Source: Fimbriimonadaceae bacterium
GTDB lineage: Bacteria; Armatimonadota; Fimbriimonadia; Fimbriimonadales; Fimbriimonadaceae
DNA length: 13,750 nt
Reading direction: 5' to 3'
Assembly: GCA_025451715.1 (NCBI GenBank)
Contig: JANWJY010000176.1
Location: 1 to 13,750 of the forward strand
The position numbers and the translations under genes are program-made. This document shows positions 1 through 6,927 of this stretch, one piece after another. Position 1 is the stretch's first letter. Every line of letters starts with the position of its first letter. The notes under the pieces were generated by a model that saw nothing but the letters and a program-made list of their open reading frames with translations, ran no database searches and was not told where the DNA came from.

Positions 1-95
1 ACATCCCAGGTGGGGTGTCGGGCGCGCTTGCCCAGCCCGTCGTGACCGGCGCAGCCGGGAACCAGGGTGGTGCTGGCGGTGGCCTCGGCTTCTAG
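1..95 (+). CDS. C-terminal fragment of a probable PilO-like type IV pilus protein
   Basis: This is the 3' end of a gene that enters from the left edge, read in the frame whose codons start at position 3 and which stops with TAG at 93-95. The visible 30 residues start IPGGVSGAL and end in a Gly-rich tail (GGAGGGLGF). No conserved domain can be read from so little. The assignment rests on context: the next genes are a PilP-like lipoprotein and secretin proteins, and in pil clusters of the PilMNOPQ type the gene before pilP is pilO. The Gly-rich end resembles the ends of the following two proteins. That this is coding is fairly safe; the identity is an inference from gene order. Confidence 0.45.
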   Translation, partial: IPGGVSGALAQPVVTGAAGNQGGAGGGLGF

Positions 96-161
96 GAGGG
101 CCGGCTGAACTCGGAATCGGAACAGGGAACTGGCAATCAAGCTCAAATGAGGTGTATAGTA

Positions 162-836
162 ATGAAAGGAATGGCGACTAATAGCGGTAGCAAGGGCAGG
201 CTTGGCCTGCTTTGCGTCCTGGCGTTTGCGGCTTTGGCCGGATGCCAGGAGAATTCTGCTGGGTATCCGGCGATAACGGCCACTACCCCACCGAAGCCGG
301 AACTCGACCTGTCAGCCCCGCAGGGCGTCCCTGTCGCGCAGTCAGCTCCGGTCGACGCAGTCAAGCTTGCTGCGACACGGCCCCTCGGCGCCCGTTCGAA
401 CCCGTTTGCGCTGACTCCTGAAGAGGCGGCGTTCAACCAGAGCCAGACAGGTGAGCGTGTACTGTCCCAGTTTGGCGGTTACGCCCTCGAGATCGTCCCG
501 ACGCTCGACGACCCTGAAGACGCTCCGCCGGTGATCGAGCCAGTCCCGAACTGGCGTCTCTCTGGCGTCTTGATCGGTCAGGGCGTGATGGCTCTGCTCG
601 ACACGGGCGCGGTGACCTATGAAATTCGACCGGGGATGACGGTTCCAGGAACCGAGTGGAGGGTCGTTTCGATCGACTCAGACCGGGCCCTGCTCGCAAG
701 GGAGGGCAACCGGCTTCCGAAGGAGTTTTACGTCGGCCTGTCCGGCCCCATCACTGGCAACGGCGTCACAGTCGTTGGCGGCGGAGCGGCCGGTGGCGGG
801 AATGCAGGCGGCGGTGGCGGCCGGGCTGGAGGCTGA
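162..836 (+). CDS. PilP-like type IV pilus assembly lipoprotein with Gly-rich tail
   Basis: This is a 224-residue probable lipoprotein that would link the inner-membrane pilus alignment complex to the secretin. I chose ATG 162 over the in-frame ATG 147 because a GAGGTG Shine-Dalgarno at 149-154 is well spaced for 162, while nothing precedes 147; ATG 171 is too close to a purine stretch. Residues 14-28 form a hydrophobic signal ending in the lipobox LAGC (Cys28 would be lipidated). A Pro-rich linker follows, then RSNPF (78-82) and a PilP-like beta domain at about 131-195 with WRLSGVL and an 'RPGMTVPGTEWRVVSID' stretch. Residues 206-224 are almost only Gly with a few Ala, Asn and Arg. PilP in Proteobacteria lacks such a tail. 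The lipoprotein call is firm; the family name is supported by motif style and by its place before two secretin-domain genes. Confidence 0.72.
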   Translation: MKGMATNSGSKGRLGLLCVLAFAALAGCQENSAGYPAITATTPPKPELDLSAPQGVPVAQSAPVDAVKLAATRPLGARSNPFALTPEEAAFNQSQTGERVLSQFGGYALEIVPTLDDPEDAPPVIEPVPNWRLSGVLIGQGVMALLDTGAVTYEIRPGMTVPGTEWRVVSIDSDRALLAREGNRLPKEFYVGLSGPITGNGVTVVGGGAAGGGNAGGGGGRAGG

Positions 837-870
837 GACAGCTAGAGCGCGGAGCAAAGTAGTAGTACCG

Positions 871-893
871 GTCGAACGGGGTGAGCGTTCGAT
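871..893 (+). other. Stem-loop before the STN-domain gene
   Basis: Perfect 7-bp arms TCGAACG (872-878) and CGTTCGA (886-892) with a 7-nt loop, extendable by one G-U pair. It lies between the PilP-like gene and the Shine-Dalgarno of the next gene. There is no T tract, so it is not a standard terminator. It could be an mRNA processing or stability element that sets different expression of the two genes, or may be chance. Confidence 0.3.
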
Positions 894-912
894 CTTATGG
901 AGGCAATGAATA

Positions 913-1611
913 ATGCAAAAGGCAGTTAGTGCAGTTTTGGGCCTGGTGATCGCCGGAGCCCTGGTGGCCGTCCCCGTCTCGGGGATCGCCCAAAACCAGG
1001 ACGACAAGATCATTGAGAGCCTTGACCTTGACCAAGCGGACATCCGCGACGCGCTGAAGATCATCTTCAAGCACGTGGGCTACAGCTATAGCGTCGACCC
1101 CGGCGTGCAGGGCACGATCGTGATCCACATTGAGAAGAAGCCGTTTGAGACGGTGCTTCGCAACGTGCTCAACCAGGTCGAGGCGACCTACCGGATCGAG
1201 GGCGGCATCTACAACATCGTGCCGCGACCGGCTCCGATTCCTCCTGACCAGAACCTGACTACGGGCACGACCGCACCGAGCCAGACGATCCGCAGGATTC
1301 GAATCCAGCACGCCGACCCGAGCCTGATTGTTCAGCTCCTGAGCGGACAGGCCGATATCGGCACCCCGCCCGAGACGTCTACGATGGCGTTTGGCGGCGG
1401 CTTCGGCGGCGGCATGAGCGGCGGCGGCATGAGCGGCGGCTTCGGCGGCGGCATGAGCGGCGGCGGCTTCGGCGGCGGCATGAGCGGCGGCTTCGGCGGC
1501 GGCATGAGCGGCGGTGGCTTCGGCGGTGGCTTCGGTGGCGGCAGCGGCGGCGGCGGCGGCTTCGGCGGCGGCGGCGGCGGCTTCGGTGGCGGACGCGGCG
1601 GCGGACGCTGA
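913..1611 (+). CDS. Secreted secretin N0/STN-domain protein with Gly-Phe-Met-Ser repeat tail
   Basis: This is a 232-residue protein with a signal peptide at about 1-26 (hydrophobic LGLVIAGALVAV). An STN/N0-type secretin domain follows at about 32-102: 'LDLDQADIRDALKIIF', an SVDPGVQGTIVIHI strand and 'FETVLRNVL' match the pattern in the N-termini of PilQ/GspD secretins. After a Pro-rich linker, 'TIRRIRIQHADPSLIVQLL' (125-143) looks like the first strand and helix of an N1-type domain. The protein then breaks into a 73-residue tail (160-232) of repeated FGGGMSGG-like units. There is no secretin beta-barrel. The start is secure: a GGAGG at 899-903 lies 9 nt before ATG 913. The gene sits directly before the full secretin, which has the same N-terminal plan, so it is probably an accessory periplasmic part of the same pilus secretin or a truncated paralogue. 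The exact function is unknown. Confidence 0.7.
   Translation: MQKAVSAVLGLVIAGALVAVPVSGIAQNQDDKIIESLDLDQADIRDALKIIFKHVGYSYSVDPGVQGTIVIHIEKKPFETVLRNVLNQVEATYRIEGGIYNIVPRPAPIPPDQNLTTGTTAPSQTIRRIRIQHADPSLIVQLLSGQADIGTPPETSTMAFGGGFGGGMSGGGMSGGFGGGMSGGGFGGGMSGGFGGGMSGGGFGGGFGGGSGGGGGFGGGGGGFGGGRGGGR
1390..1608 (+). repeat. In-frame tandem repeat coding FGGG(M/S)SGG units
   Basis: About eight degenerate units, each starting with a TTC/TTT Phe codon followed by GGC runs and often ATGAGC (Met-Ser), fill the 3' third of the STN-domain gene. Codon use is nearly uniform (GGC), so the DNA is itself repetitive and likely to gain or lose units by slippage, always in multiples of three if units are exchanged. 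Confidence 0.85.
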
Positions 1612-1658
1612 CAACGGAAACGAACGGATAGATTTCCTTTTCGAGTGAGGATACTGGG

Positions 1659-3305
1659 ATGACATTGAATGGACTGAAAACACTCGGCGCGGCCTTCGCG
1701 TGCTCAATTGTGCTGTTGCTGGGAAGCGTTGCAACGGCTCAAAACGGGTTCGCGAAGCGCGTCGACATAAAACTGAAGGATGCTGATCTGAAGACGGCCA
1801 CTGCGGCCGTCACACTTCAGACCGGCATCAAGTTCGTCATAGCTGACTCGTCCGCGGAGTACAAGCTCATCAGCTTGAGCATCGCGGACGTCACGCCCGA
1901 ACAGGCGATCGAGTACATCTGTACTGCCGCGGGCGCAACCTGGCACGTCGACTACAACGGCGTCTACATCATCAAGCACAAGGCTGACGCGGTCACCGCT
2001 GCTCCGACCAACACAAACGACGTCGTGGTCCGAGCGCCTAGGCGCGTGCAGCGCATCAAGCTGATGAAGGCCGACCCCTATCACGTTTACAATATCCTTG
2101 TAAACCCGGAGAACGTGATCTGGAAGGACAGCATCGAGATGCTGAACCGGGACGCGACCAATCGCATCCAGCAGAACACGCAGCTCCGACAGCCCCCGCT
2201 GGTCATGGTCGGGAACGGGACACAGAACGTGTTCCACCCCTATGCGACCGACCAGCAAGCACCAAAGCCCGTGAGCAACGGCATTTCATTGCCAGACGAA
2301 GAGCTTAGCCAGAACGGCACCTTTGTCACCAACGATGGTGGCGCAGCGCAGGCCGGTGGCTTAGGCGGCGGCGGCCTTGGTGGAGGCGGTCAGGGCGGCG
2401 GCGGCCAGGGCGGTCAGCAGGGCGGCCAGGGCGGAGTCGGTAGCGTAGTCGACCTCCCCGGTCAGGGCTTCATGCCTCCAGGCATTACCCGCGTCACTTA
2501 CGACCCGACCGACAACAGCCTGATCGTCCAGGGTGACGACGCTTCGATTCGAGAGCTCGAGCTGCTTATTGCCCAGTTCGACATCGCGCCGAAGCAGGTC
2601 ATCATCAAGGTCGAGTTCATCACGACCTCGACCTCGCTAGACAGGGCGCTCGGCATCGACTGGTTCTACCAGCGCGGTTCCGTGTTCGCTGGCGTCCGAC
2701 CGGGCACCTTTGCCCGTGCGGCCGACCCCATCTTCCTGAACTATGCGACGGGCAACATTTCGACCAGGCTGCGAACCTTGCTTACTGAAGGCTGGGGCCG
2801 CACGGTCACTTCGCCGCTCGTACGCACGTTGAACAACCAGACAGCATCCATCGCAAACTCGGCTCAGACAACGATCTTCATCAACACCGTCACAAGCGGT
2901 CCTGGTGGAATCGTCATCACGCCGAACCCGGTGTCGCTGACGGCAACGACGTTCTTGACTGTTACACCGCGTATCAACGGCGACCAGACGATCACGGTCT
3001 TCCTTAACCCCTCGCTTCAAGGCTTCGGCCAGCTCAAGCGAGGCCCGGACGGCCAAGAGATCCCTGACATCCTGCAGCAGACCATCAGCGTCGTTGCGAG
3101 AGTCAGGAGTGGTGAGACTATCGCGCTCGGCGGACTCACCAACAAGGTCGACAACTACTCGCAGTCTCGGATTCCGATCCTCAGCGACCTGCCCATCATC
3201 GGGCAGCTCTTCAGGGGCCGGAACACGAACACATCGTCCAGTGAGCTGATCATCTTCGTCACGCCGACAATCGTCGATGACGAAAACTTTGGCCTCGGGC
3301 CATAG
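1659..3305 (+). CDS. pilQ: Type IV pilus secretin (PilQ/GspD family)
   Basis: This is a 548-residue outer-membrane secretin that would form the gated channel for the pilus. A signal peptide covers about 1-27 (ends VATAQ). An N0/STN domain lies at about 34-108 ('IKLKDADLKTATAAV', 'YNGVYIIKHK'), and an N1-like stretch with 'VQRIKLMKADPYHVYNIL' follows. Residues about 228-265 are a Gly/Gln-rich linker. A second N-type domain at about 275-308 contains 'YDPTDNSLIVQGDD'. The secretin barrel runs from about 310 to 542, ending in the family signature: GETIALGGL, then RIPILSDLPIIGQLF and a final SSSELIIFVTPTIV. A GAGG at 1647-1650 is well placed for ATG 1659. A strong terminator follows the gene. Secretin identity is very secure. 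PilQ rather than GspD is inferred from the PilP-like neighbour; the Gly-rich linker inside the periplasmic part is unusual. Confidence 0.9.
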   Translation: MTLNGLKTLGAAFACSIVLLLGSVATAQNGFAKRVDIKLKDADLKTATAAVTLQTGIKFVIADSSAEYKLISLSIADVTPEQAIEYICTAAGATWHVDYNGVYIIKHKADAVTAAPTNTNDVVVRAPRRVQRIKLMKADPYHVYNILVNPENVIWKDSIEMLNRDATNRIQQNTQLRQPPLVMVGNGTQNVFHPYATDQQAPKPVSNGISLPDEELSQNGTFVTNDGGAAQAGGLGGGGLGGGGQGGGGQGGQQGGQGGVGSVVDLPGQGFMPPGITRVTYDPTDNSLIVQGDDASIRELELLIAQFDIAPKQVIIKVEFITTSTSLDRALGIDWFYQRGSVFAGVRPGTFARAADPIFLNYATGNISTRLRTLLTEGWGRTVTSPLVRTLNNQTASIANSAQTTIFINTVTSGPGGIVITPNPVSLTATTFLTVTPRINGDQTITVFLNPSLQGFGQLKRGPDGQEIPDILQQTISVVARVRSGETIALGGLTNKVDNYSQSRIPILSDLPIIGQLFRGRNTNTSSSELIIFVTPTIVDDENFGLGP

Positions 3306-3340
3306 GCAGACGAACTGGAACAACCAGTATCCTAAGTTGA

Positions 3341-3374
3341 GGCGGCAGGGTCGAAAGCTCCTGCCGCCCTTTTT
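3341..3374 (+). terminator. Intrinsic terminator after the secretin gene
   Basis: A 9-bp perfect stem, GGCGGCAGG (3341-3349) pairing with CCTGCCGCC (3360-3368), has a 10-nt loop and is followed by a run of five T (3370-3374). It ends the pilus cluster. It lies only 10 nt before the aroK start codon, so aroK needs either readthrough or a promoter overlapping the terminator. Confidence 0.88.
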
Positions 3375-3384
3375 CTATAAAGCC

Positions 3385-3888
3385 ATGGCCAGCCTCGTCC
3401 TTGTTGGAATGATGGGGTCCGGCAAGACGACAGTCGGCCGGATCGTCGCCGGTCGGCTCGATGTGCCGCTCAAGGACACCGACAAGCTCCTTCAGCACCT
3501 GCTCGGACGGCCAGTGCACCAGATCTTTCAGCACTATGGCGAGGACGCCTTCCGCCAGCACGAGTCGCGACTGCTCAGGGACATGGCCACCGAAGAATGC
3601 GTCCTCTCGACTGGAGGTGGCACCGTAATCCGAGAGGAGAACTGGCCAGAGCTCAAAAGGCTCGGAACGACCCTATTCCTAGACGTCGACGTCGAAGTCC
3701 TCAGGGCCAGGCTCGCCACTGCCAAAAAGATCAGGCCGCTGCTCGAAGTGCCCGGGTGGGAGACAAGGGTCGATGAACTCCTTGCCGAAAGGAGGCCCAT
3801 GTACGAGCGTGCAGACTTCGTGCTTCGTCTGAAAGACGAGGACGCTGAGGCTGTAGCCGAGAAAGTCCTCGGTCTGCTTGAGAAATGA
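3385..3888 (+). CDS. aroK: Shikimate kinase
   Basis: Catalyses ATP-dependent 3-phosphorylation of shikimate in aromatic amino acid synthesis. With the start at ATG 3385 it is 167 residues, the usual family size. Visible motifs: Walker A GMMGSGKT (8-15), DTD (31-33) in the shikimate/Mg region, FRxxE (56-60), the STGGG loop (75-79), the lid RPLL (117-120) and RRPMY (136-140). The frame is open further upstream to 3277, but that would overlap the secretin gene and translate through the terminator, and the family begins just before the P-loop, so 3385 is the start. No Shine-Dalgarno precedes it; a TATAAA lies at 3376-3381, which may mark a leaderless start. Its stop overlaps aroB by 4 nt (ATGA), the next step but two in the same pathway. 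First gene of a seven-gene overlapping operon. Confidence 0.95.
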   Translation: MASLVLVGMMGSGKTTVGRIVAGRLDVPLKDTDKLLQHLLGRPVHQIFQHYGEDAFRQHESRLLRDMATEECVLSTGGGTVIREENWPELKRLGTTLFLDVDVEVLRARLATAKKIRPLLEVPGWETRVDELLAERRPMYERADFVLRLKDEDAEAVAEKVLGLLEK

Positions 3889-4901
3889 ACACGACCGTCC
3901 GCCACAGCCTAGGGCAGTACGACGTCGAGGTCACCGGTCTACGCGTGGTCCTCGACGGACTTGGTGACGACGACATGATCGTCACGGACGATCATGTTCG
4001 GGCAGCCGTGAACCTCGAACGTGACTGCTTCTCGATCAAACCGGGGGAGCTGAGTAAGTGCCTTGCGGTCTACGGCGAGGTCATGGACTGGCTCGCGCAG
4101 CGCGCCAGTCGCTCGTCGCGAGTCGTTGCACTCGGAGGCGGTGTCGTGGGTGACTTGGCGGGCTTTGCAGCGGCGACTTTCATGCGCGGTGTCCGATTGT
4201 TGCAGGTGCCGACTTCGCTGATGGCGATGGTCGACTCCTCGGTCGGGGGGAAGGTCGGCATCGACCTGGCGGCTGGCAAGAACCTAGCGGGCGCGTTTTG
4301 GCCCCCTGAGAAGGTGCAAGTGCCAATCGATGCCCTTGGGACACTGCCGTCGAGGCACTTTACCAACGGAGCGGCAGAGGTCTGGAAGTACGCCGCGATC
4401 ATGGATCCAGCCTTGTTCGACCGGCTTAGTTCCAAGCCCCTAGCCCTCAGCGACCCAAACCCCGCCGAGACCGTCATGAGGTGTATAGAGCTCAAGAGGG
4501 TCGTCGTAGAGGGCGACGAGCATGAGACGACCGGGGGACGGGCGACGCTCAACTTCGGGCACACGGTCGGGCACGCCATTGAGCAGTCCATGGGCTACCA
4601 GGGCATTCTGCACGGCGAGGCGGTCGCGATCGGCATGGTCGCCGAGTCCCTCCTGGGAGAGCGGCTAGGTTTGACCGATAAGCAGACTACGGAACGAATT
4701 AGGGGCGGCCTTCAGTCCCAGGGCCTCCCGATCAAGCTGCCGGAGGGCCTTGACTCGAGGAACCTGCTCGAACCCATGAGACGGGACAAAAAGGCCGACC
4801 GGAACGGGCTGGCGTTCAGCCTCGTTTCAGAGATAGGGACGTGTAAACTTTTGCGCGGCGTCGCCGAGTCTGACGTCTTGAGCGCATTGGAGAAACTGTG
4901 A
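3885..4901 (+). CDS. aroB: 3-dehydroquinate synthase
   Basis: Converts DAHP to 3-dehydroquinate, the second step of the shikimate pathway, using NAD+ and a divalent metal in the cytoplasm. The 338-residue protein has the family's NAD-binding GGGVVGDLAGFAAA (84-97), the PTSLMAMVDSSVGGKVGID block (109-127), and the metal ligands Glu165 (in AAEVWKY), His226 (in FGHTVGH) and His243 (in HGEAVA). 'RRDKKADRNGLAFSLV' near the C-terminus is also typical. The ATG overlaps the aroK stop by 4 nt and the gene ends in a 4-nt overlap with the next start, so translation is probably coupled on both sides. It is slightly shorter than the enteric enzyme, with a short N-terminal domain, but nothing essential is missing. 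Confidence 0.96.
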   Translation: MNTTVRHSLGQYDVEVTGLRVVLDGLGDDDMIVTDDHVRAAVNLERDCFSIKPGELSKCLAVYGEVMDWLAQRASRSSRVVALGGGVVGDLAGFAAATFMRGVRLLQVPTSLMAMVDSSVGGKVGIDLAAGKNLAGAFWPPEKVQVPIDALGTLPSRHFTNGAAEVWKYAAIMDPALFDRLSSKPLALSDPNPAETVMRCIELKRVVVEGDEHETTGGRATLNFGHTVGHAIEQSMGYQGILHGEAVAIGMVAESLLGERLGLTDKQTTERIRGGLQSQGLPIKLPEGLDSRNLLEPMRRDKKADRNGLAFSLVSEIGTCKLLRGVAESDVLSALEKL

Positions 4902-5125
4902 ACCTGGTCAGGGCATCGGTGTTCGCTTCCGCCGCTCTCTTGTTGGGCGGCGGCTATCTTGCTAGCCAGACCGCGTACCTCAGCAGCCTTCAGCCGGAGA
5001 CCAGAGACGCAACCTCAAAGTACGTCGAGGCGGTCGAAGAGTCCCCAATCAAGGTTCTTGCCCTCCTCGTGCTTGTCGCGTGCATCGTTTTCGCCTCACT
5101 GCCCCAGAAGGAGGAGACGAAGTGA
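4898..5125 (+). CDS. Small two-helix membrane protein, function unknown
   Basis: A 75-residue protein starting at GTG 4898, which overlaps the aroB stop; GGAG at 4889-4892 is a plausible ribosome site. There are two hydrophobic segments: about 5-22 and 51-68 ('IKVLALLVLVACIVFASLP'). A polar loop of about 28 residues with several Glu lies between them, and the C-terminus is short and charged (KEETK). I recognise no family. Its stop overlaps the GTG of the PASTA pseudokinase by 4 nt, so it is made in step with that membrane protein and could be its partner. That is inference from position only. The tight overlaps on both sides and the clear membrane pattern support it as a real gene. Confidence 0.75.
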   Translation: MNLVRASVFASAALLLGGGYLASQTAYLSSLQPETRDATSKYVEAVEESPIKVLALLVLVACIVFASLPQKEETK

Positions 5126-6927
5126 TCGGATCGCTGTTGCGCGTGCGCTACGAACTGCTACAGGAGATCGGCGAGAACCCGGTGTTCCACTCTTATGTCG
5201 CCCACGATCGCGTGACAGAGCGCAACGTTGTCGTCCGCACGCTTCGCGCTCCTTACAATTCAGAGCCAGAGTTCGTCGGAAAGCTAAAGCACATTTTCGA
5301 GAAGAGCAAGCGGATCGAGCATAGTGCGGTCGGACGCGCCCTCGACATGGATCAGGACAACGGGAACTGGTTCCTCGTGTACCAGTACTCACCGGGCCAA
5401 TCCCTCAGCGAGCGGATCAAGCGTGCTTCGGCGATGGGAGTCTCCACAGCAGTCACGACGATGATCGGGCTCCTCGAAGGGCTTGACGCGATTCACCGCC
5501 TCAAGCTTGTCCACGGAGATGTCGGCGTGCGCAACGTAGTCGTCTCCAACGCAGGCAATCCGACGCTGCTCAACCCGTGTATCTGGGAGGCGTATTCGGC
5601 GAGCGACCGTGCCGGGGCCGAGATGCTTCCGCACATGGCACCGTACCTCGCGCCTGAGGTCACGAGGGGAGGCATGCCCTCCTCGTCCAGCGACGTCTAC
5701 GCCTCCGGCATCCTGCTTTACGAGATGCTGACCGGCGAAAAGCCTTTTGCGGGCCGCACTGCAATCGATCTCGCGCTGGTCCACGCCACCGCCGACCCTC
5801 CCTTGATCAGGGACAAGATCGCAGCTTCTCCCGAGGCGCTCGAGAAGATCCTGCACAAGGCGCTTGAAAAGGACCCTGTGGATCGGTACAAGGACTCTGG
5901 GGTGATGTTGGCCGATCTGAGGCTGCTCCAGGACGCCATGAGGTTCGGGAGGCCCCTCACATGGCCCCTAAAGCCTGCTGGGACGGTCGCAGAGCCCCGC
6001 GTCGGGCCAAAATTGAACGTGGTCCGCGGAGAGCACAAGGAACAGAAGGTAGCCATGAAGCGAGCGAAGGATACGAGCGACGGAGCACCGCCCTGGCTGA
6101 CCTACACCGGCCTGTCGCTTCTGGCGGTCGCCGTGCTGGCCATTGGCTGGTGGGCGTTCTGGAACCTCAGCGCGCCACGCACCCTCAAGGTGCCGAACAT
6201 CGTCGGCATGAGCTTCAACGAGGCGAACACGCAGCTCGAGAGGATGAACCTCAAACTCAGGCGTGTCCGTGAAGCATTTAGTGAAGAACAGCCGGAGGGG
6301 ATCATCCTGTCCGTACAGCCAGCGGTCGGCAGGGACGTAAAGGAGAACATGTTCGTGGACGCGGTCGTTTCCTCCGGCAGCAAGTTCGTGGAGGTGCCGG
6401 ACCTTGTGGGCAAGTCGCTCGATGAAGCGCGGCGACTGCTGACCGAGTTGGGGCTCACCGTCGCGGCGGACATCAGGTACGTGAGGACCACTAAGGTTCC
6501 GGAGGGCAAAGTGGTCTCACAAAGTCCGGCCAAACGAAAGAGGGTCGAGCGGAGGACCGCTGTGGAGCTTGAAGTCAGCGAAGGCGTGCCGCCAGACGAA
6601 GACATCGCACCTCCAGACGAGACTTACGTATACCATTTAAGCTGGTCGCTCCCCGACGTGGCAGACGACATCCTTGTTCGCGTCGAGATGACGGACGCTA
6701 TGTCGACCCGCACGATCTACGAGCAGATGAAGGGGCCCAACGAACAGATCGACATCGATGCGGAAGGGCTCGGGAGACAGGCCGTGTTCCACATCTACTA
6801 CGACAACGAGCTCGTACAGACGATCACAAAGTCTGCGGGAGACGGCGGCGGGGACGGTGACAACGACAACTTCGACACCGATCCTCCACCGATCACCGAT
6901 CCCGATCCAGGAGTCATCAGACGATGA
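5122..6927 (+). CDS. Membrane PASTA-domain pseudokinase (PknB/PrkC-like, catalytic motifs lost)
   Basis: A 601-residue protein. The start is GTG 5122, with AAGGAGG at 5108-5114 and a 4-nt overlap with the preceding stop; an earlier in-frame ATG lies inside that gene. Residues about 7-275 have the Hanks-type kinase fold: LVHGDV (129-134), APE (177-179), SDVYASGILLYEMLTGEKPF (190-209). The catalytic residues are gone. The glycine loop reads GENPVF (17-22), the VAIK lysine is Arg39, the catalytic loop is HGDVGVRN (Lys to Gly135; Asp133 kept), and DFG is Asn-Pro-Cys (151-153). A transmembrane helix spans 325-347. Two PASTA domains follow (about 354-420 and 421-488), each with a VPxxVG start. Then comes a beta-rich-looking domain of unknown type (about 500-580) and an Asp/Pro-rich end. 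It is probably a cell-envelope sensor that binds peptidoglycan-like ligands and signals without phosphotransfer. It overlaps rpe by 4 nt. Confidence 0.9.
   Translation: MIGSLLRVRYELLQEIGENPVFHSYVAHDRVTERNVVVRTLRAPYNSEPEFVGKLKHIFEKSKRIEHSAVGRALDMDQDNGNWFLVYQYSPGQSLSERIKRASAMGVSTAVTTMIGLLEGLDAIHRLKLVHGDVGVRNVVVSNAGNPTLLNPCIWEAYSASDRAGAEMLPHMAPYLAPEVTRGGMPSSSSDVYASGILLYEMLTGEKPFAGRTAIDLALVHATADPPLIRDKIAASPEALEKILHKALEKDPVDRYKDSGVMLADLRLLQDAMRFGRPLTWPLKPAGTVAEPRVGPKLNVVRGEHKEQKVAMKRAKDTSDGAPPWLTYTGLSLLAVAVLAIGWWAFWNLSAPRTLKVPNIVGMSFNEANTQLERMNLKLRRVREAFSEEQPEGIILSVQPAVGRDVKENMFVDAVVSSGSKFVEVPDLVGKSLDEARRLLTELGLTVAADIRYVRTTKVPEGKVVSQSPAKRKRVERRTAVELEVSEGVPPDEDIAPPDETYVYHLSWSLPDVADDILVRVEMTDAMSTRTIYEQMKGPNEQIDIDAEGLGRQAVFHIYYDNELVQTITKSAGDGGGDGDNDNFDTDPPPITDPDPGVIRR

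Noticed and set aside
1616..1640. GGAAA/TTTCC inverted repeat followed by TTTT before the secretin gene
   Set aside because: The stem is only 5 AT-leaning pairs around a long loop, too weak for a terminator, and it lies between two genes expected to be co-expressed.
895..1734. A long minus-strand frame with an Ala/His-rich poly-Ala stretch
   Set aside because: It is the antisense of the Gly-rich repeat (GGC read backwards gives GCC Ala); the plus strand has a signal peptide, STN domain and ribosome site.
3277..3384. A longer aroK with 36 extra N-terminal residues
   Set aside because: It would overlap the secretin gene and translate the terminator hairpin; shikimate kinases begin a few residues before the P-loop.
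147..4488. A 13-mer, ATGAGGTGTATAG, present at 147-159 and 4476-4488
   Set aside because: One copy is inside aroB coding sequence and one spans the ribosome site of the PilP-like gene; about one such pair is expected by chance in a window this size.
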